A stretch of 64,000 nt of DNA, taken from Segatella maculosa DSM 19339 = JCM 15638 (GTDB lineage: Bacteria > Bacteroidota > Bacteroidia > Bacteroidales > Bacteroidaceae). Shown here piece after piece: positions 9,679-18,486 of the stretch (position 1 is the first letter of the stretch; every line of letters starts with the position of its first letter). The notes beneath the pieces are model-generated. The model was not told the DNA's origin, ran no database searches, and saw only the letters and a program-made list of their open reading frames with translations. Location of the stretch: NCBI RefSeq assembly GCF_000382385.1, contig NZ_KB908320.1:186001-250000 (forward strand), in the 5' to 3' direction. A program made the translations under genes and the position numbers.

Positions 9679-10651
9679 TCTATTCAGATTTTTCAAGATT
9701 GTCAGGAACTTTCTTTTCAGTTCTATGAACAGAGAGTTTCTGATTTTTTTGTTCTTTCTCGGGCTGAGTGGTACATTTTGGTTACTGATGGCTCTTAATG
9801 AAACCTATGACAAAGATATCCCTGTGCCAATAAGGTTGGTCAATGTTCCCCGCAATGTAGTAATCACTCAGAATATAAACGACACAATAGACGTGACGAT
9901 GAGAGATAAGGGATTTACATTACTTACCTATAGTTACGCGGGAAAGATACAGCCTGTCACGATAGACTTTGAACGTTATGCAAACAAAGAGAGAGGTTTC
10001 GGCAGGGTACCGCTCTCCGACTTACAACGAATGATTTACTCTCGTCTTTATAATTCATCCAAAATCTCAGCAATTAAATCAGATTCTGTCACATTCTATT
10101 TCAATTATGGTCAGTCCAAACGAATACCCATTCGTGCTTTAGGACAGCTTCAAACCGGGCGTAGCTATTATATCTCAAGGATAGCTTTCCAACCAAACTA
10201 TGCAACAATCTATGCCGGCAGACAGATTTTGGATAGCATTCGATGGGTGACTACCGAAAAGTTGAATTTGCGACATATTGAAGACACCGTCAGTCTTTTG
10301 GTGTCTCTACGCTCCATTCCCGGTGCAAAAATCACTCCGAAAACGGTTCGAATGACCATCTATCCGGATATTTTAACCGAAGAGAGCGTCGAAGTTCCTA
10401 TAGAGGCCGTGAACATGCCTGAAGGAAAAATCCTACGCACATTCCCTTCTAAGGTCAAAGTCACATTTACTGTCGGTGGAAGTCGCTTCCGCAATATCCG
10501 TCCCGAACAATTCGTTGTTGTTGCCGACTATGACGATATCACAAATCACCCATCTGACAGGTGTCCGATCAAGCTGAGCCAGTTCCCCAATGAAATCAGA
10601 CGGCCGAAGTTGGAAATGACGCAAGTCGATTACTTGATAGAACAACGATGA
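9671..10651 (+). CDS. YbbR-like domain-containing membrane-anchored protein
   Basis: About 326 residues when started at the ATG at 9671 (MHNLFRFFK). I prefer this to an in-frame ATG 21 bp upstream, which would sit further inside yajC. One N-terminal membrane helix (FLIFLFFLGLSGTFWLLMAL) is followed by an extracytoplasmic region with YbbR-type repeats (DIPVPIRLVNVPRNVV near the start, VEVPIEAVNMPEGK near the end). YbbR (CdaR) regulates the diadenylate cyclase in Firmicutes; here the role is unproven. Between yajC and coaE it is a standard Bacteroidetes neighbourhood. Confidence 0.82.
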   Translation: MHNLFRFFKIVRNFLFSSMNREFLIFLFFLGLSGTFWLLMALNETYDKDIPVPIRLVNVPRNVVITQNINDTIDVTMRDKGFTLLTYSYAGKIQPVTIDFERYANKERGFGRVPLSDLQRMIYSRLYNSSKISAIKSDSVTFYFNYGQSKRIPIRALGQLQTGRSYYISRIAFQPNYATIYAGRQILDSIRWVTTEKLNLRHIEDTVSLLVSLRSIPGAKITPKTVRMTIYPDILTEESVEVPIEAVNMPEGKILRTFPSKVKVTFTVGGSRFRNIRPEQFVVVADYDDITNHPSDRCPIKLSQFPNEIRRPKLEMTQVDYLIEQR

Positions 10652-10655
10652 AAAG

Positions 10656-11243
10656 ATGCCTACTCGAATGAGGAAACAAATCTATAGATATGCCATAACC
10701 GGCGGTATAGGCGCAGGTAAAAGCCATGTCTGTCAACTGCTGGGCAAACGCGGTATAGCGGTTTATGATTGTGACGAAGCTGCCCAGCGACTCATGTCTT
10801 CCGATATTGCGTTACAAGACGCCCTAAGTTGCCTCGTTGGTTCATCCATCTATCAGAATGGTAGATTACGGAAAGACATACTTACCAACTTCTTGCTCAA
10901 AGGCGAACCCCATAAGCAGGCAGTAAACGAGATTGTCCACCCGGCCGTAGCACTTGATTTTCTAAAAAGCGGTTTCCAATGGCTCGAAAGTGCTATTCTT
11001 TTCGATAGCGGTTTCTACCAAAGAGTTACTTTCGACCGCACAATATGTGTGTCGGCTCCCTTAGAAATAAGAATAAAACGCATCATGGAGCGCGATTTCA
11101 TAACGGAGGAACACGCAAGGCAGTGGATAGAAAGCCAGATGTCACAGGACGAAATAGAGAAACGTACCGATTTCGTCATTATAAATGATGGGAAAGCAAA
11201 TCTTGAGACGCAAATAGACAAACTATTGTCGTGTCTTCATTGA
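10656..11243 (+). CDS. coaE: Dephospho-CoA kinase
   Basis: 195 residues. The P-loop GGIGAGKSH lies at residues about 15-23 and YDCDEAAQRLM at about 37-47, the family's substrate-binding region. It phosphorylates the ribose 3'-OH of dephospho-CoA, the last step of CoA synthesis. It begins 4 bp after the YbbR-like stop and probably belongs to the same transcript. The N terminus carries five extra residues before the fold. Confidence 0.94.
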   Translation: MPTRMRKQIYRYAITGGIGAGKSHVCQLLGKRGIAVYDCDEAAQRLMSSDIALQDALSCLVGSSIYQNGRLRKDILTNFLLKGEPHKQAVNEIVHPAVALDFLKSGFQWLESAILFDSGFYQRVTFDRTICVSAPLEIRIKRIMERDFITEEHARQWIESQMSQDEIEKRTDFVIINDGKANLETQIDKLLSCLH

Positions 11244-11294
11244 TTGATTCCTGTTCTCAACATAATAAGAAACCATCAAAATTATAAATAAATA

Positions 11295-11738
11295 ATGGAA
11301 ACAATACTATCGATTGCAGGCAAACCGGGACTTTACAAGTTGGTTTCCCGCGGAAAAATGAATCTCATTGTCGAATCACTCGATGAAAGTCGGAAACGTG
11401 TTCCAACCTTTGCTTCCGACCGCGTGACAAGTCTGGCAGATATCGCCATGTACACTGATGCAGACGACGTTCCTTTGTGGAAAGTACTTGACAACGTAGG
11501 AAAGATTGAAAGCTATAAGAAGACTGCCATCAATTATAAGAAATCCGGTTCGAAAGAACTTCGCACCTATTTCGCAAAAGTACTGCCCAATTTCGACCAA
11601 GATCGGGTGCATGACAGCGATATCAAGAAACTACTTCAATGGTATGATTTGCTGATAAAGGCCGGCATTACTGATTTTAAGGATACCTTGGCACCGACGC
11701 AAGGCGAAAGCATCGAAGAACGCGCAAACGAAGAGTAA
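11295..11738 (+). CDS. DUF5606 family protein
   Basis: 147 residues, opening METILSIAGKPGLYKLVSRGKMNLIVE and ending with an acidic tail. This matches the conserved Bacteroidetes family DUF5606, of unknown function. It has no signal peptide or membrane segment, so it should be cytoplasmic. A beta-rich N-terminal half (SIAGKPGLYKLV, NLIVESL) precedes a helical half. It lies 51 bp after coaE and is followed by a strong terminator. Confidence 0.85.
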   Translation: METILSIAGKPGLYKLVSRGKMNLIVESLDESRKRVPTFASDRVTSLADIAMYTDADDVPLWKVLDNVGKIESYKKTAINYKKSGSKELRTYFAKVLPNFDQDRVHDSDIKKLLQWYDLLIKAGITDFKDTLAPTQGESIEERANEE

Positions 11739-11775
11739 TCAGTCGCACGGTCTTCTTTCTGAAACAAACACGATT

Positions 11776-11806
11776 ATCCCCGTAAATGTCTGACATCTGC
11801 GGGGAT
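11776..11806 (+). terminator. Terminator after the nusB-DUF5606 run
   Basis: Outer arms ATCCCCG (11776-11782) and CGGGGAT (11800-11806) enclose a second stem ATGTC/GACAT, followed by TTATCG. It lies 38 bp after the DUF5606 stop. Confidence 0.75.
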
Positions 11807-11901
11807 TTATCGTAAGTCTCGCCATTGTCCCTTAGCTGTTAAATAATCAAAACAACAATCTTTTTTACGTTACATTCGACACAACATCACGCACATTTTT
11901 A

Positions 11902-11909
11902 TATATTTG
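11902..11909 (+). promoter_or_regulatory. -7 box for the small Por-tail gene
   Basis: TATATTTGTG on the plus strand, 17 bp upstream of the 11927 ATG; the leader would be very short. Confidence 0.5.
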
Positions 11910-11926
11910 TGGGCACATAAAAAGAC

Positions 11927-12367
11927 ATGCCAATGAGAAACTTGCTATTCACAGCCTTTCTTACGCTCACTACGACATGTATTCGTGGAAACAATGATTT
12001 GAGCATTAACGGAAACCACGTTGATAAAAGCGTGGTAGAGATTTGCTTTGAAGACTCAGGAGTTACGCTGCATTGGAGCGACAACACCAAGACATGCAAC
12101 AAAATGGCAGATGTCATGACACGACTTGCGTGCGGAGAAGGAATTGATAAGGCATATATTGCCTCTGTGAGCGGAATATATGACAAAAAGATACTGGTAA
12201 GCGGGACGCAGCAAGGCTCCTCTATCAACATTTATGATATAGTTGGGAACAGACTACAGCATGTTCCAACCCTTCAGCAAGCCACGCTGATAGACATCAG
12301 TCACCTGAATACGGGAATATACCTCTTGCAAGACAAAAACATGGTCATCAAATTCATCAAGCGATAA
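11927..12367 (+). CDS. Small exported protein with type IX secretion-like C-terminal tail
   Basis: 146 residues. An N-terminal signal peptide (RNLLFTAFLTLTTTCIRG) is followed by ~60 residues I do not recognise. The C-terminal ~75 residues follow the Por/T9SS type A sorting-domain pattern: GSSINIYDIVGNRLQ, then LIDISHLNTGIYLL and a final VIKFIKR. The mature protein is little more than the tail itself, unusual for a domain that normally anchors large cargo. It could be a remnant of a longer secreted protein. The promoter box and signal peptide argue it is expressed as a unit. Confidence 0.7.
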   Translation: MPMRNLLFTAFLTLTTTCIRGNNDLSINGNHVDKSVVEICFEDSGVTLHWSDNTKTCNKMADVMTRLACGEGIDKAYIASVSGIYDKKILVSGTQQGSSINIYDIVGNRLQHVPTLQQATLIDISHLNTGIYLLQDKNMVIKFIKR

Positions 12368-12410
12368 GCGTCCAACTCTCCCAAAAGCCTCTCCCCTGCC
12401 CCTTTCTCGA

Positions 12411-12771
12411 CCTCCAATGGAAGTCCTCTTGTACCTCCAATGGACATCCTCTTCGACTTCTAATGGAAGTCCTATCCTACCTCCACTGGAAGTCCTATCC
12501 TACCTCCAATAGGCCTCCTATTGTATAGATACTATCTATCCTTCTCTATATATAGTATCTATAGCTTCCTATACATACTATCTATCCTTCCCTACATATA
12601 CTATCTATACCAAAGGACCTTAAGTATAACTCCTCAAGGACCTTAAGTATAAGTCCTCAACATCTTTAAGTATAACTCCTTAAGGACCTTAAGTATAAGT
12701 CCTCAACATCTTTAAGTATAAGTCCTCAAGGACTTTAAGTATAAGTCCTCAGGGACTTTAAGTATACCCTC
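12411..12771. repeat. Tandem dyad array, three sequence classes in one 23-bp register
   Basis: Three classes lie back to back. CCTCCAATGGAAG-type units start at 12411, 12434, 12457, 12480 and 12503. TACTATC-type units start at 12530, 12553, 12576 and 12599. GGACTTTAAGTATAAGTCC-type units start at 12615, 12638, 12661, 12684, 12707, 12730 and 12753. Within each class the step is exactly 23 bp. Dyad centres 12463, 12532 and 12739 from the three classes differ by 69 and 207 bp, multiples of 23. It lies between convergent genes. Confidence 0.92.
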
Positions 12772-12789
12772 CCTCCTACATAAAAAACA

Positions 12790-12817
12790 GGCCTTGCGAA
12801 TAGTTATTCGCAAGGCC
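12790..12817. terminator. Bidirectional intrinsic terminator
   Basis: Perfect 13-bp stem GGCCTTGCGAATA / TATTCGCAAGGCC with a 2-nt loop, flanked by A6 on the left and T6 on the right, so it can end transcripts from both directions. It lies between the small Por-tail gene and the BspA-like remnant. Confidence 0.9.
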
Positions 12818-12871
12818 CGTTTTTTATTAATTTATAATTCAAAATTCATAATTCATAATTATGATTTGCCC

Positions 12872-12920
12872 ACAAGCTCGGGCTCCCTCCCTTGGGGAGG
12901 GCCGGGGTGGGTGTCTAATT
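12872..12920 (+). repeat. GC-rich dispersed element, copy 1
   Basis: Reads GCCCACAAGCTCGGGCTCCC, then a CCCTCCCTTGGGGAGGG palindrome, then GGGGTGGGTGTC. Related copies lie near 41.69, 41.83, 42.01, 42.08, 44.60 and 45.49 kb. It is flanked here by near-identical ATTCAAAATTCATAATTC-like AT-rich arms on both sides. Confidence 0.75.
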
Positions 12921-12939
12921 TTGAATTATGAATTTTGAA

Positions 12940-13366
12940 TTACTTCACCACCTTCCTCGTTGTCCCGTCGCTCATCTTCAGGATATTTATTCCCGGTTCC
13001 ATGCGGCTGCGGCGTCTGCCGTCGGTGCCGTAGATGGCCTTCACGGTGGGTTCGTCCACAGTGGTTGGACGGTTGATGCCCGTGCTGCCCTTGCGTGTAA
13101 AATAGCCCGTGGTGGGATTAGCCATCGAGATGTCCGTCTTCGCCGGGTCGTACTTCACCGAACCAATCAGCTCCGGGCAGTCTTTGAATATATCGGTCGA
13201 CCGTGTGGCCGTCCATGCCTCGTTGCAATTTCGGTATCGTCGTTGTAGCTTTTCAGCGTGGTGTTCTGCTTCAGAAAGATGCTGCTTGAGTTCTTCGCAT
13301 GGAATTCATTCTTACCCATGAACACCACCGTCAGGTAATCTTCTTTTCATACTCTTTTGTGCTCAT
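12940..13366 (-). pseudogene. Decayed C-terminal fragment of a BspA-type leucine-rich-repeat protein
   Basis: The minus strand gives VVFMGKNEFHAKNSSSIFLKQ from about 13330. A frame change follows near 13225, then FKDCPELIGSVKYDPAKTDI, then MANPTTGYFTRKG. The tail reads IYGTDGRRRSRMEPGINILK and ends MSDGTTRKVVK. The CPELIG...YDPAKTD...GYFT pattern is the usual end of Bacteroidetes BspA-type surface proteins, and the tail resembles Prevotella secreted-protein tails. A short start (MSTKEYEKKIT, with AGGAGG before it) runs into the remnant with a stop, suggesting an internal deletion. Not expected to make a functional protein. Confidence 0.72.
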
Positions 13367-13708
13367 CCTTAAACCTCCTTCATGGAAGCAACGCCTTCGG
13401 GAGCGTGGGACGTTTCGGTTAATCATTTTGTTCTTTTTGTTAAATTGTCTGATTGCTGCTACAAAATTACACACGAAATGAGCAAAACCACCTATCACCA
13501 TCGGACAAAAACTTATCAATATCGGACATTTTGCAGGTTCGCCCGACTTATCATTATCGGACATCGACCCCATTTAACCCACTAAAATATAGTCTTTTAC
13601 CAGTGATAGGTTTAAACTATTTAACAACAGCTACTTTTTGACATCAAAAGAGCCTTGCATGATCATAAAAAAAAGAATTAAAAAACTTGCCGGATAAGAA
13701 ATAATGTT

Positions 13709-13716
13709 TATATTTG
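13709..13716 (+). promoter_or_regulatory. -7 box, start of a ~170-nt leader before DUF4301
   Basis: TATATTTGCA on the plus strand. The first gene downstream starts at 13896, so the transcript would have an unusually long leader. That leader holds a 24-codon ORF at 13770-13844 (starts MTDISTYPKGS, ends GRGI), unrecognised. Confidence 0.5.
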
Positions 13717-13895
13717 CAATGAACAATCACTGACAATGGCATAGGAAAACAGAAGGGCTGAAAGCAAGAATGACGGACATTTCAACCTATCCGAAAGGCA
13801 GTAACTTGGGGAGCCACTTGGCACAGGTCGGCCGAGGCATTTAAAATGAACTTTCCAAGTATAGAACAGAAATCACAAATCTAATTGACAGGAAT

Positions 13896-15416
13896 ATGAC
13901 ACTTTCAGAACAAGACCGCAGACAGTTGGATGCACACGGTATCCGCGAGGCGCAGGTAGAGAAACAGTTGGAACAGATTGCACGGGGCTTCCCCTTTTTG
14001 CAGCTCGAGCGTGCGGCAAGCGTGGGCAGGGGAATCGTCGCGCCATCGGAAGAAGCGTGCGAAACGTACGTTCGTCGGTGGGAAACGTATAAAAGCGAGA
14101 AGCACAAGGTCGTGAAGTTCGTGCCGGCCAGTGGGGCTGCCAGCCGCATGTTCAAAGACCTTTTCGCGTTTTTGGAGGCCTCTTATGACGTTCCGACGAC
14201 AGCTTTCGAGCGGGAATTCTTCGGAAATATCGGCCGTTTCGCATTCAAAAAAGCACTGGACAAGGCATGCGAGGCCGATATGGGCAAAGACGTCGAGGCG
14301 TTGATTTCGGAAGGACGCTACAAGGAGGTCGTTGCACATCTGCTGCAGACCCCGGGGTTAAACTATGGGAGTCTGCCCAAAGGTCTACTCCTCTTCCATC
14401 GTTATGAAGACGGGGCACGTACGCCTATGGAAGAGCATCTGGCGGAGGCTGCGCTTTATGCCTGCTGCGGCGGAGAAGCCAGCGTGCATTTCACGGTGAG
14501 CCACGAACATCGGACGTTGTTCAAGGCTAAGGTGGACGAGAAAACTGCCTACTTTGCAAAGAAATTCGGCGTGAATTATCACATCAGCTTCTCAGAGCAG
14601 AAGCTGAACACAGATACGATTGCCGCCAATCCTGATAACACGCCGTTCCGCAACACCGATGGGAGTCTGCTCTTCCGTCCCGGCGGACACGGTGCACTGA
14701 TAGAGAATTTGAACGAAATCGATGCCGATATCGTATTCATCAAGAACATCGATAACGTGGTTCCTGATAGGCTGAAGCCCGTAACAATCACTTATAAGCA
14801 GCTTCTTGCCGGTATGCTCGTTGATGTTCAGCAACGGATTTTCGGTTATCTGGAGCTGCTCGACACCGGGAAGTACAATCATGAGACGCTGGAGGAAATC
14901 ATTCGCTTCGTGCAACAGATATTATGTTGCAGGAAGTCGGACATCAAAGAGTTGGAAGATGCCGACCTCGTGATTTATCTCAGGCGGAAACTAAACCGCC
15001 CTATCCGTGTGTGCGGCGTCGTAAAGAACGTAGGCGAACCGGGCGGAGGTCCATTCCTTACCTATAACCAAGACGGGACCGTCAGTCTGCAGATATTGGA
15101 GAGTAGCCAGATTGACACGAGTAAAAACGAATACGTGGAGATGTTTAAGAACGGCACACATTTCAATCCGGTCGACTTGGTCTGCGCCATCAAAGATTAT
15201 AAAGGAAAAGCCTTCCATCTTCCCGACTATGTAGACCGGACGACAGGCTTCATCAGCAGCAAAAGCAAGAACGGCCGCGAACTGAAGGCATTGGAGCTGC
15301 CGGGACTTTGGAATGGCGCGATGAGCGATTGGAACACAATATTCGTGGAAGTGCCGCTTGAAACGTTCAATCCCGTAAAGACCGTGAACGATCTCTTGAG
15401 GGAGCAGCATCAATAA
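13896..15416 (+). CDS. DUF4301 family protein
   Basis: 506 residues, starting MTLSEQDRRQLDAHGI. It matches the Bacteroidetes family DUF4301 of unknown function. Residues about 66-80 (VKFVPASGAASRMFK) and FRPGGHGALIENLNEID near 265 look like nucleotide-sugar-transferase-type loops, but this is only impression. It has no signal peptide. It ends 2 bp before relA, so the two are almost certainly co-transcribed; DUF1460 then overlaps relA. Confidence 0.85.
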   Translation: MTLSEQDRRQLDAHGIREAQVEKQLEQIARGFPFLQLERAASVGRGIVAPSEEACETYVRRWETYKSEKHKVVKFVPASGAASRMFKDLFAFLEASYDVPTTAFEREFFGNIGRFAFKKALDKACEADMGKDVEALISEGRYKEVVAHLLQTPGLNYGSLPKGLLLFHRYEDGARTPMEEHLAEAALYACCGGEASVHFTVSHEHRTLFKAKVDEKTAYFAKKFGVNYHISFSEQKLNTDTIAANPDNTPFRNTDGSLLFRPGGHGALIENLNEIDADIVFIKNIDNVVPDRLKPVTITYKQLLAGMLVDVQQRIFGYLELLDTGKYNHETLEEIIRFVQQILCCRKSDIKELEDADLVIYLRRKLNRPIRVCGVVKNVGEPGGGPFLTYNQDGTVSLQILESSQIDTSKNEYVEMFKNGTHFNPVDLVCAIKDYKGKAFHLPDYVDRTTGFISSKSKNGRELKALELPGLWNGAMSDWNTIFVEVPLETFNPVKTVNDLLREQHQ

Positions 15417-15418
15417 GC

Positions 15419-17617
15419 ATGGAGAAATTTGAATTCACAAAACCCGAACTTGAAGAAACGGAGGTCATTCTCAATCACCTCCGCGACACCATCAACGACA
15501 CGCTGAAGCCCGATGATGAGCTCCAATTACGCGAACAGCTGATGAAAGCCATCGAAGAAGGCCAAATACAGCGCGATGTCTTTGGACTGAACCCTGTGCT
15601 TCAGGCCTTGCGCACGGCACAAATTGCGGTAGACGAAATTGGACTGAAACGCGACGGTGTGCTTGCCACTTTGCTCTTTCCCCTCGTCATTAACGGGCAT
15701 CAGACCGTAGATGACATCGAAAACAAATTCGGAACAAGCGTCGCCCATATCATTCAAGGATTGGTCAAAATCCATAACTTATACGAGAAGAACCCAATTA
15801 TAGAGAGTGAGAACTTCAGGAACCTGCTGATTTCATTCTCCGAGGATATGCGCGTCATTCTAATCATGATTGCCGACAGGGTGAATCTTATGCGGCAAAT
15901 CCGTGACACGGAAGCAACGGAAGCCAAAAAGGAAGTGAGCGAAGAGGCAAGCTATCTCTATGCCCCACTCGCCCACAAGCTCGGATTGTATCAATTGAAA
16001 AGCGAACTCGAGGACCTGAGCCTGAAATACCTTGAGCATGATGCCTACTATATGATAAAGGATGCGCTGAATGCGACAAAGACTTCACGCGATGCTTATA
16101 TTAGAAGCTTTATTGGGCCGATTGAAGAACATCTGACTGCGGCCGGGCTGAAGTTCCACATGAAAGGACGTACGAAGAGCATTCACTCTATCTGGCAGAA
16201 AATGAAGAAGCAGAAATGCAATTTCGAAGGCATCTACGACCTGTTTGCTATTCGCATCATCTTAGATGCTCCTGTCGAAAAAGAAAAAATGCAGTGCTGG
16301 CAGGCCTATTCCATCGTCACGGACATGTATCAACCCAATCCTAAGCGGCTGCGCGACTGGCTCAGTGTGCCCAAAAGTAACGGCTACGAGAGTCTACACA
16401 TCACGGTCCTTGGTCCCGAGAACAAATGGGTCGAGGTGCAGATACGCACCAATCGTATGGACGAAATCGCCGAGCACGGCCTTGCTGCCCACTGGCGTTA
16501 CAAAGGCATTAAGAGCGAAGGCGGCATTGATGAATGGCTGGCCAATATCCGTTCGGCCTTGGAGAATAATGACGACCTTCAACTGATGGACCAATTCAAG
16601 ATGGACCTCTACGAAGATGAAGTCTATGTCTTCACGCCGAAAGGTGATCTGCTGAAGTTTCCCAAGGGAGCCACCATCTTGGACTTTGCCTATCACATTC
16701 ATTCCAACATCGGCAATACGTGTGTCGGCGGAAAAATCAACGGGAAGGCGGTTAGCCTACGGGAGCAACTACACTCGGGCGACACGGTAGAGATACTGAC
16801 CCAGAGCAACCAGAAGCCCAAGCAGGATTGGCTCAATATCGTGAAGAGTTCGAAAGCGAAGGCAAAGATAAGGCTTGCCTTGAAAGAGACACGGGCCAAG
16901 GACGGACTATATGCAAAGGAACTGCTCGAAAGACGCTTCAAGAACAAGAAAATCGAGATTGAAGAGAGTCTGATGTCGCACGTCATCAAGAAGCTGGGCT
17001 ACAAGGAAACCTCGGATTTCTATAAAGACATCGCCGAAGAACGCTTGGATACTAACACGGTCATTGAACGTTACGTGGAGCTACGCGACCATGATAGCGG
17101 GGTCCGACAGACCGAGAGCGCAGAGAACTTCGAATATGAAAGTCCGAACGAGCAGTTCACCCGCAAGAACGATGATGTGCTCGTCATTGACCGCAATCTA
17201 AAAGGTATCGACTATAAGCTCGCACAATGCTGCCACCCCATCTACGGCGACGAGGTCTTCGGCTTCGTGACGGTCAGCGGTGGCATCACCATCCATCGTC
17301 GGAACTGCCCCAATGCACCCGAGCTGCGCAAACGTTTTGGCTACCGTATCGTAAGAGCAAAATGGGATGGTAAGGGAAGTAGTCAATACGCCATCACGTT
17401 GCGCATCATCGGCAACGATGACATTGGCATCGTCAGCAACATCAGCAATATCATCTCTAAAGAAGACAAGCTTACGATGCGCTCCATCAATATTGACTCC
17501 CATGACGGACTCTTCAGCGGAAACGTTGTCTTGATGATCGATGACAATAGCAAACTCGACGCGCTCATCAAGAAGCTGCGCACAGTGAAGGGCGTCAAGC
17601 AAATCATCAGAATATGA
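15419..17617 (+). CDS. relA: RelA/SpoT-family (p)ppGpp synthetase with degenerate hydrolase site
   Basis: 732 residues. The N-terminal HD-hydrolase fold is present, but where active enzymes have HDVVEDT this protein has LLFPLV (residues 85-90), like the inactive site of E. coli RelA. The synthetase domain follows: RTKSIHSIWQKM (251-262), GIYDLFAIR (271-279), then WVEVQIRT with the catalytic Glu at 339. KRLRD at 309-313 fits the RFKD type rather than the EFDD type of E. coli RelA. TGS (about 400-460), a Cys-rich CCHPIYGDEV region and a C-terminal ACT domain complete it. The stop overlaps the DUF1460 start by 4 bp. Confidence 0.92.
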   Translation: MEKFEFTKPELEETEVILNHLRDTINDTLKPDDELQLREQLMKAIEEGQIQRDVFGLNPVLQALRTAQIAVDEIGLKRDGVLATLLFPLVINGHQTVDDIENKFGTSVAHIIQGLVKIHNLYEKNPIIESENFRNLLISFSEDMRVILIMIADRVNLMRQIRDTEATEAKKEVSEEASYLYAPLAHKLGLYQLKSELEDLSLKYLEHDAYYMIKDALNATKTSRDAYIRSFIGPIEEHLTAAGLKFHMKGRTKSIHSIWQKMKKQKCNFEGIYDLFAIRIILDAPVEKEKMQCWQAYSIVTDMYQPNPKRLRDWLSVPKSNGYESLHITVLGPENKWVEVQIRTNRMDEIAEHGLAAHWRYKGIKSEGGIDEWLANIRSALENNDDLQLMDQFKMDLYEDEVYVFTPKGDLLKFPKGATILDFAYHIHSNIGNTCVGGKINGKAVSLREQLHSGDTVEILTQSNQKPKQDWLNIVKSSKAKAKIRLALKETRAKDGLYAKELLERRFKNKKIEIEESLMSHVIKKLGYKETSDFYKDIAEERLDTNTVIERYVELRDHDSGVRQTESAENFEYESPNEQFTRKNDDVLVIDRNLKGIDYKLAQCCHPIYGDEVFGFVTVSGGITIHRRNCPNAPELRKRFGYRIVRAKWDGKGSSQYAITLRIIGNDDIGIVSNISNIISKEDKLTMRSINIDSHDGLFSGNVVLMIDDNSKLDALIKKLRTVKGVKQIIRI

Positions 17618-18486
17618 AAACCATGAGGAAAATCCTTACGACATTGCTGCTGCTCTTGGCCGTTCATGCGAATGCAACTGCCGACTATACCCGCGAAGAC
17701 AGCGTCAAGGTAATGCGACTGTTGGAAGAAGGGCAGAAACAGCCCCGGAATGCCAACTTTATCTTGTTTTATGCCCGAAGGCTGGTGGGGATACCCTACA
17801 TAGCTCAGACGCTCGAAGTAAACAACCGGGAACGACTTGTCATCAATATGCGCCAACTGGACTGCACGACCTATGTGGAGAACGTCTTAGCACTCACACT
17901 TTGTACGCAAAATAGGAAAACGACGTTCGCCGACTTCTGTAACTATCTACGGCTTATCCGTTACGAAGGTGGAAAAATCGACTACACATCACGCTTGCAC
18001 TATTTCACCGACTGGATTGCCGACAACACAAGGCTTGGCTTTGTGTACGAAATCCAACGGAACGGTGCGCCATTCACGCAGGTGCAGACGGTACGTGTAG
18101 GCTATATGACCCGCCACGCCGCCGACTACCCTATGCTGAAAGCCCATCCCGAACGCTTGAAGGCCATTGCCGAAAGCGAGCGGAAGCTGACCGGCAAGCA
18201 ATTCCGCTACATTCCCAAAGTACAGATTACCAACAGTAGCCTCTGTCGTAACACCATCAAAGACGGCGACATCATCGCCATCATCACCGCCAAAAAAGGA
18301 CTCGACACGAGCCATATTGGCATCGCCGTGTGGCATAAAGACGGTCTACACCTGCTCAATGCCAGCCAAGTGCGCCGCCGGGTCGTGGAAGAACCGATGC
18401 TCCTGCGCACCTACATGGCAAAGCATCCCATGCAGACGGGCATACGCATCGTCAGAGTAGGGAAGAAACCGACGAGACAACCATAG
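17614..18486 (+). CDS. DUF1460 exported cysteine peptidase/amidase-like protein
   Basis: 290 residues with a signal peptide (KILTTLLLLLAVHANATA). The DUF1460 core follows, with the presumed catalytic Cys84 in MRQLDCTTYVENVLAL and a His in LDTSHIGIAV. Structures in this family show an NlpC/P60-like fold acting on peptidoglycan N-acetylmuramoyl-L-alanine bonds, so a periplasmic cell-wall amidase is likely. The ATGA overlap with relA implies translational coupling, an odd pairing of stringent-response and wall enzymes. Confidence 0.85.
   Translation: MKTMRKILTTLLLLLAVHANATADYTREDSVKVMRLLEEGQKQPRNANFILFYARRLVGIPYIAQTLEVNNRERLVINMRQLDCTTYVENVLALTLCTQNRKTTFADFCNYLRLIRYEGGKIDYTSRLHYFTDWIADNTRLGFVYEIQRNGAPFTQVQTVRVGYMTRHAADYPMLKAHPERLKAIAESERKLTGKQFRYIPKVQITNSSLCRNTIKDGDIIAIITAKKGLDTSHIGIAVWHKDGLHLLNASQVRRRVVEEPMLLRTYMAKHPMQTGIRIVRVGKKPTRQP

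Noticed and set aside
12411..12771. CRISPR array
   Set aside because: Units are 23 bp with no unique 30-40 bp spacers, and no cas genes are near. The other 22/23-bp and 41-bp arrays fail on the same grounds.
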